Positions 19,701 to 19,916 of a DNA stretch of 19,916 nt are shown in pieces. The DNA lies in the NCBI GenBank assembly GCA_964403795.1, contig CAYOHP010000113.1, positions 1 to 19,916 on the forward strand, in the 5' to 3' direction. The DNA comes from CAYOHP01 sp964403795 [NCBI: uncultured bacterium] (GTDB taxonomy: Bacteria; Muiribacteriota; UBA6191; CAZXTJ01). The notes under the pieces were generated by a model that did no database searches, had not been told where the DNA came from, and saw only the letters and a list, made by a program, of their open reading frames with translations. A program made the position numbers and the translations under genes. Every line of letters starts with the position of its first letter. Position 1 is the first letter of the stretch.

Positions 19701-19916
19701 GGACGACCCGGGCCGGACCACGGTCCAGACCGGCTCGAATCCCTGCAATACCGGCAACTATGTCCGGCTCCAGGGCAAGAACGGATCGAACAACTACACA
19801 TGGGTCGAGCGAGGCGTGGATCTCTCGGTATTCACCCAGCCTCGCCTCCGCTTCAAGGTCGACATCACCCGGACCAGCGGCTCGGCGAGCACGTTGCCGA
19901 GCACGGCCACGGCGAA
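7747..19916 (+). CDS. Giant GspG-like pseudopilin fused to a multidomain Ig/PKD/LamG/FN3 ectodomain (3' end outside window)
   Basis: One frame is open, with no stop, from this region to the last base: at least 4,056 codons. Residues here count from TTG 7747, a tentative start; no ATG or GTG exists in frame nearby. G39 followed by FSLIELLLAVTIMSLTTYLA is a canonical prepilin peptidase site with Glu at +5 and a hydrophobic helix. Residues to about 158 match a GspG-type pseudopilin (D126-PWGFPF, YSFGEDNQDNQASGDD). The rest is beta-rich: Ig-like modules joined by linkers such as DRTPP, DNVAP and DTTGP, a PKD domain (about 539-638), a LamG/ConA-like domain (2888-3063), an FN3-like domain (3198-3322) and GGTGW repeats from about 3873. 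Expected to be inner-membrane inserted, cleaved by prepilin peptidase and assembled by a type II secretion or type IV pilus machine, displaying the ectodomain. No machinery genes are in the window. Adhesion or glycan binding is inferred from the domains. Confidence 0.9.
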   Translation, partial: MHPNSGTRFPPRSRLAPEPGSRSPGPLQAPARPFAQSPGFSLIELLLAVTIMSLTTYLAFSIANPTAGARRDSAKTQLEQLGNAILLYNLNNPTNPFMGGIGPDVTNPRPWWLALGSGFHDPQMADPWGFPFNHDGDRGLVYSFGEDNQDNQASGDDLVHFYRPPTTFVKNRTPAPSSTVMSAAFDLFADWKLRGTLGPTTATISLDGVGIGPVTWTQVGSPSDLYWRVKAPAPPGLVEGTHSIRMMVGGGDDLKGRSAWSFHIDRTPPVVYAVQPPDGSRGDAKFFPVSAFFKDPSGIRFSETAGPPPLAISPVLTIAIANLDPPDALDGWVGTHAGPKAIRDLAKSVTAKGSRVDITGGSIQLTPPTSGWPFGEYTFTLLLQDSIGNPDPILLSLKSWSFTVEDRVAPPLTIQVPEYAADLTTSADIDALTSGVQVQVVGVTEPGATVYWSVWHPDRTVGTELPSPKQTVVANAFGQVSFPITLRSDMAGTPVPQNILEAYVCDGRVPPNCSAGPTNDPNMMTKHLVNLFDPRGAVKIEFAEASPQTTHPNEPVRFSVGATGGTTPYDILWDFEDGYQLTGVMTKPYTTNPACLADSECLNSVNHTYIATGSYSVSVRVKDARGLEDSKLLAVYVGTEDFEPTIEVEALPPEFAYGVPGNDSTRFNVTLGGKFLGAWRLRVDEIGSWKTFANKTLPTVNGMPPDTLGRRWWFAGNDKWVVKGPASNHPESRREDAPPDDPQTLWQLASSNNFSVEWKGQDNTDHGAVAQGCLEDEEVPLNSDGIIDYSGMVQGSCAFNGNKLGDPSNKAHVITLEYRDAFGKTTWTTGPVTLYNSIPRVSSIAVWGVDGDPNSPLLFDANFDNVPDFTKSPRVDLLIPKPTSENPTDLWISNYPIDLHVITTGVQGAPMQLTTYAVEVQANTLVKRGETFHNWTFASGQFYDATDGSSGWIPYTNENPPIYRNWDLEADATPFVAFPGGTQNLPYTYPRPAGSIFPPPPKIIAPVNAPAGTHWSADGNIRGLRLSGPDLDGLREVYAIFRDFGPFLSTQLNDDSQPHTQGVTSTVIILDRTPPLSLAPISIDDVSVTGNLAGQEFVIVDISLNVIDVLSGMVPRGKAVLRIPGRPDQLVPYQNQIAINFGRFSDLATQGTIDLSAQFDFEDNLGNRCFGASCAGTGLTSHWNINLELIQFAFTVVGTGDLRFYQKTDNADPNNVVKNVLEIPFTAIDSNGQDFNGLSGLANYRVLDWRGGIPGGGAIDNSVVIADTNIDPGHFPNPEDRLAVLESVRTEDLGGGIEASQTFVVDNTKWYMVALERSVLSGEVVYRVRTASKATYPTPPLSKITPAALLDNTANGYRAFPIVAEVNKVALPNANPPRLNRGRVTLPREIVNPGDTSNFLPSRRRDLHTSPAGAFDNNEFWDRQLDLLIATNPTDVETYAYRGVIGDLDGGSVGKLAYRVGVNNFSVRANFRDVAVSTDFAYGAWQLIDATLSDPPGAKGPPERIVKVFQVKNPQVQTVLSGVVDDPTLNYGFGSNAGGLHRIHTHLSDIAETPLGVVRPPDEKIGGQKFKVVWADHANAFSPMTTGAVWGAGYVSYDPDGSFSTALPDPILGATGIGIGDGAGAGTQSFWYEFPPIPGPHGMAPSPITSLFPGAGSILPAAHFQNKPLATWRGQPGSATTTLNWPFVFDKEGFLRVIIAYQDQVGNTVGPIQITTYIDAKPPDIIGAEVYMRGNLPALVPPQAPYTFGPTYYLPPATHYDRVDSYWKSDQTTWTSSNRVELYYRVNESSQLAREFVGQDADLGTFGTLVPIDVGSVGFPTIGTPPYVDTVPVTETLQFAGAQQGEHRITVRFQDDFGNVAPPFTPPQDDGIAIEPDFKAVIFRDNVAPVSSMRWTTSSHLFSTYSNAPLNLKIKRLAGDAFYWTNSTAPTFHVTATEPNPMAQSVGFRLGGFHFDRQLWPNNVNAPYQPGNVTHWPTGDNFPPEKRGDAAPISATDFQQAISLSLTLGDPTTVCPGCDDISPFSGTSHGPHFFSVMAYDGLGNPRGDLAPGTSMLSTQVMWDVTGPDIVEANLAAKVQIIPPNAWEEATLTVPAGGGTIAFDFEAPLTAATVVIVPDRVTNVGGALTLLANGGQFRSLGAASGAAFPAAADVITLSDATTWRRSIAIAGSPVADRLELNFTNTSGAARGIRVRVIGTRLAPSNPYAYSRVPIPIPVPLTALGQPTFGDTARGGFHNATRFRFTWNEITAGGADPACVGGAPLAALDPVGAGGVAIGVDCRRHDASDGNVSREWEPRQHVSGAPQSYIPTDLPVFYMDQAAGPSQPTTFSLRARDRLTNRGPTVNVMRSHYDNTNPNRVGNLTVTGAGVVAGGPTYSTSQPYTLQWSGVQDTSGNASGAKLYHLREATSSATPLPWPLVVEKASTATPTVINDTGSVYTHALSMVPFSAGQPLVTGATRGREDDRYWYSVFPMDRATNWNPTVALGQNQVQVLVDTTEPIIDFFGLTNTTAGTFFRNRVAGMANVGTATRWTSDPAILLTYRANDASRFHPSQPTGEGVGAGVVNMGIETSALALSATTAAPGMVRWNDAGVTQLFASPTWGFQDTIQWPAEAATKGMAALAGGPQGLRTITLRPIDRLSIPGAHYTTEFRFDEVGPEINLVGSDFTVVLDTNAISAPFPSKLGGSVLVHLDGVDPPDDPVIAGTLWGADGDTPQIGDFTSKDKTFWVDDGKKQVKTPIPAILNGTRIIKVHGKDAGAKDAPESQTKYSFNLGSQQTLYVAVDADDSANPPTEWLCTGAAPCDGWTNTGQALECDENKICDPNPGARIYSKTFTGPFPQTVNLKGPGNVGNDRGYAVFSTWNSSNLYLPNEVGSAKVEMVRDGGGSPALVAGRFGSGLSFSGDAAAAADEVVRIDDTSTITGAAGSVELWFKPAGDGTIVCKNNDGTLNNQDFRIFKVGSELQIDYNFGSSNSNVDLFAGADGITNGKWYFLVMRWNGTNYQFFLVDGDDFSVYKTRTIGSGSGNLSSNTAKWLIGADSAAATPTYRNRFNGVIDEVRISATPRVYPASYTGTENLSLAGPSLGQVYPTTAIKFQISWPQIDAAGKVTDPGYADVPSWGVGVHQNPAPNLTNEWRYLMGGLPSGFPSNVETSTPAAGGKLPTIEYFATFSLFARDLLGNETPLPLEVVSLVRDLTPPVPPPSIDAESTPTNVPCILWSGAEDTSFGGAQPGLITTYNVFRRPSPNGDSFAGSTWTLVGTTTVASPVSGVDPGNYRFCDPTHATLSPLPTDGTRDDLYEYAVASVDRVGNESVRSNAVRIRFDTRPPRLQNASWSPTFSDRFRHPNIKLGGLHSDTNSPLLVDLPFNLDFTTASASQALTPNNFTRVRSIGIRVFDYSTTKIDRIKIQKVEIWQGVPGTGTLRWSAPGVAAGTPVVLSEPGAGQDWVVFQVMDHATSYPTLTGASSIRITVLDDIDPLVVSSQDASFHVYISAPTGTSNEWDWTRATSIGVTYVATDTPIAPLPLDALDPGAGIAGSVATTSAGAQAAPPPTATFGSGGAGNLTVLMAPPDGLNFINVRALDNAGNLSSFTSPNEQGYIGVLRDTTGPTLLNTLSNTLLLSQAPGRIATQVVESGLVLTNSYRGVFREFSFDPCPGACSGPAIVDEVQIKLTGGNRARFQALRVLEPDAMGRFLDFTHATGTYFETDVESTTFSNTEQETYSFPRPVWVKRIVYKPTGKNNKNGGWRIYESQLFRNGIASSIQPAGEGGVLAATNLREKVEIDVDPPVLADQLKWRQNFDGGGGEKKRIRVVVQGYESDRKVVAADYGPETVLREDRSFGPPPPADVVDLANDVAFWTFEPVLAADISDDFDDVSPIANPGSYAGGTGWAGNWIDSGDGDATTGRIQVAKPASSGAGAADNFESLSFTGGTGWAGPWVEEGESDGPSAGDVQVTGAVVATPALETWSTGNFNGGSGWTSASWTTGGDDPGRTTVQTGSNPCNTGNYVRLQGKNGSNNYTWVERGVDLSVFTQPRLRFKVDITRTSGSASTLPSTATA
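7861..8220 (+). other. Domain: prepilin signature and GspG-like pseudopilin fold
   Basis: The codon for the glycine before the cleavage site is 7861-7863. FSLIELLLAVTIMS follows, with the conserved Glu at mature position 5. The helix continues into ARRDSAKTQLEQLGNAILLY, which has the amphipathic pattern of the GspG alpha-1C segment. Then comes MADPWGFPFNHDGDRGLVYS, matching the DPWGNPY...G-YDLYSLGADG consensus of major pseudopilins. The acidic stretch GEDNQDNQASGDD occupies the place of the GspG calcium-binding loop. The leader before the glycine is proline- and arginine-rich and longer than usual. Confidence 0.85.
9361..9660 (+). other. Domain: PKD module in the giant pseudopilin
   Basis: The stretch reads as a PKD fold: PVRFSVGATGGTTPYDILWD with FEDG (the WDFGDG-type signature), then VNHTYIATGSYSVSVRVKDA (the HTY...G-Y-V-L-V-D signature) and GLEDSKLLAVYV. 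The two cysteines in NPACLADSECLN form an insertion between these signatures. PKD modules are common in secreted enzymes and surface proteins, where they mediate protein or carbohydrate contact. Confidence 0.85.
16408..16935 (+). other. Domain: LamG / concanavalin-A-like lectin fold in the giant pseudopilin
   Basis: Typical features are in order: AGRFGSGLSFSGDA (start strand), VVRIDDTSTITGAAGSVELW with FKP (the F-V-A-W-F-P type strand), DGTIVCKNN, NGKWYFLVMRWNGTNYQFFL (the W-H-V-V-T signature), LIGAD and, near the end, NRFNGVIDEVRIS, the F-G-IDEVRIY hallmark of Laminin_G_3. Such domains bind glycans or proteins and have been found as grafted modules on minor pilins in other bacteria. Confidence 0.88.
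17338..17712 (+). other. Domain: fibronectin type III-like module in the giant pseudopilin
   Basis: The segment starts after the linker LVRDLTPPVPPPSIDAE. It has a strand with ILWSGAEDTS, then ITTYNVFRRPS, a loop with TLVGTTTVASPVSG and FCDPT, and ends with LYEYAVASVDRVGNESVRSN. The last stretch matches the Y-Y-V-A-VD--GNES--S pattern of bacterial FN3 domains. Cysteines at 17389 and near 17575 could pair. Confidence 0.7.
19363..19916 (+). repeat. GGTGW repeats at the truncated end of the giant gene
   Basis: Three related units are visible: YAGGTGWAGNWIDSGDGD (about 19390), FTGGTGWAGPWVEEGESDG (about 19522) and FNGGSGWTSASWTTGGDD (about 19660). The first two share a 22-bp exact match (19394-19415 and 19526-19547), 132 bp or 44 codons apart. 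The third continues into a longer beta-rich module (YVRLQGKNG, LRFKVDITR) that runs off the window. The first two look like heads of the same module cut short. Confidence 0.8.

Overview
This is a very GC-rich, gene-dense bacterial window whose codons end almost always in G or C. The pseudopilin-type N-terminus, several exported proteins and the absence of Gram-positive wall-anchor motifs suggest a diderm bacterium. The phylum cannot be assigned from the sequence alone. I see no rRNA, tRNA, CRISPR array, transposase or phage gene. Because of the GC content nearly every real gene has long open frames on the other strand and in other phases; these were discarded as shadows.

Left part (1-7562), ordinary cellular genes. 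A 5'-truncated lon protease gene (+) ends in an unusually lysine-rich tail. It converges, across a 134-bp spacer holding a 27-bp direct repeat and a hairpin, on an exported M14 zinc carboxypeptidase (-). That gene diverges, over only 48 bp, from a SAM-dependent methyltransferase (+). The methyltransferase's 3' end overlaps the convergent end of a small exported protein (-). The small protein is the last gene of a likely four-gene minus-strand operon: TPR-repeat protein, MerR-family regulator, CPBP intramembrane protease (start codon overlapping the merR stop) and the exported protein.

Right part (7563 to the window end), one giant gene (+). A single frame stays open from the divergent intergenic region to the last base, more than 4,000 codons. 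Its N-terminus carries a canonical prepilin cleavage/methylation signature (G|FSLIE plus hydrophobic helix) and continues into a GspG-like major-pseudopilin domain. This is fused to an array of divergent Ig-like modules with one PKD domain, one LamG/concanavalin-A-like domain, one fibronectin-III-like domain and, at the truncated end, a series of GGTGW repeats. The architecture is that of a pilus- or pseudopilus-borne surface adhesin or carbohydrate binder of extreme size. It is the most notable item in the window.

How they may work together: Lon, M14 and the methyltransferase look like independent single-gene units. The TPR operon and the giant gene share a 184-bp divergent control region, so co-regulation is possible but not shown. 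TANNNT hexamers 8-9 nt upstream of three first-gene start codons hint that this organism uses leaderless mRNAs.
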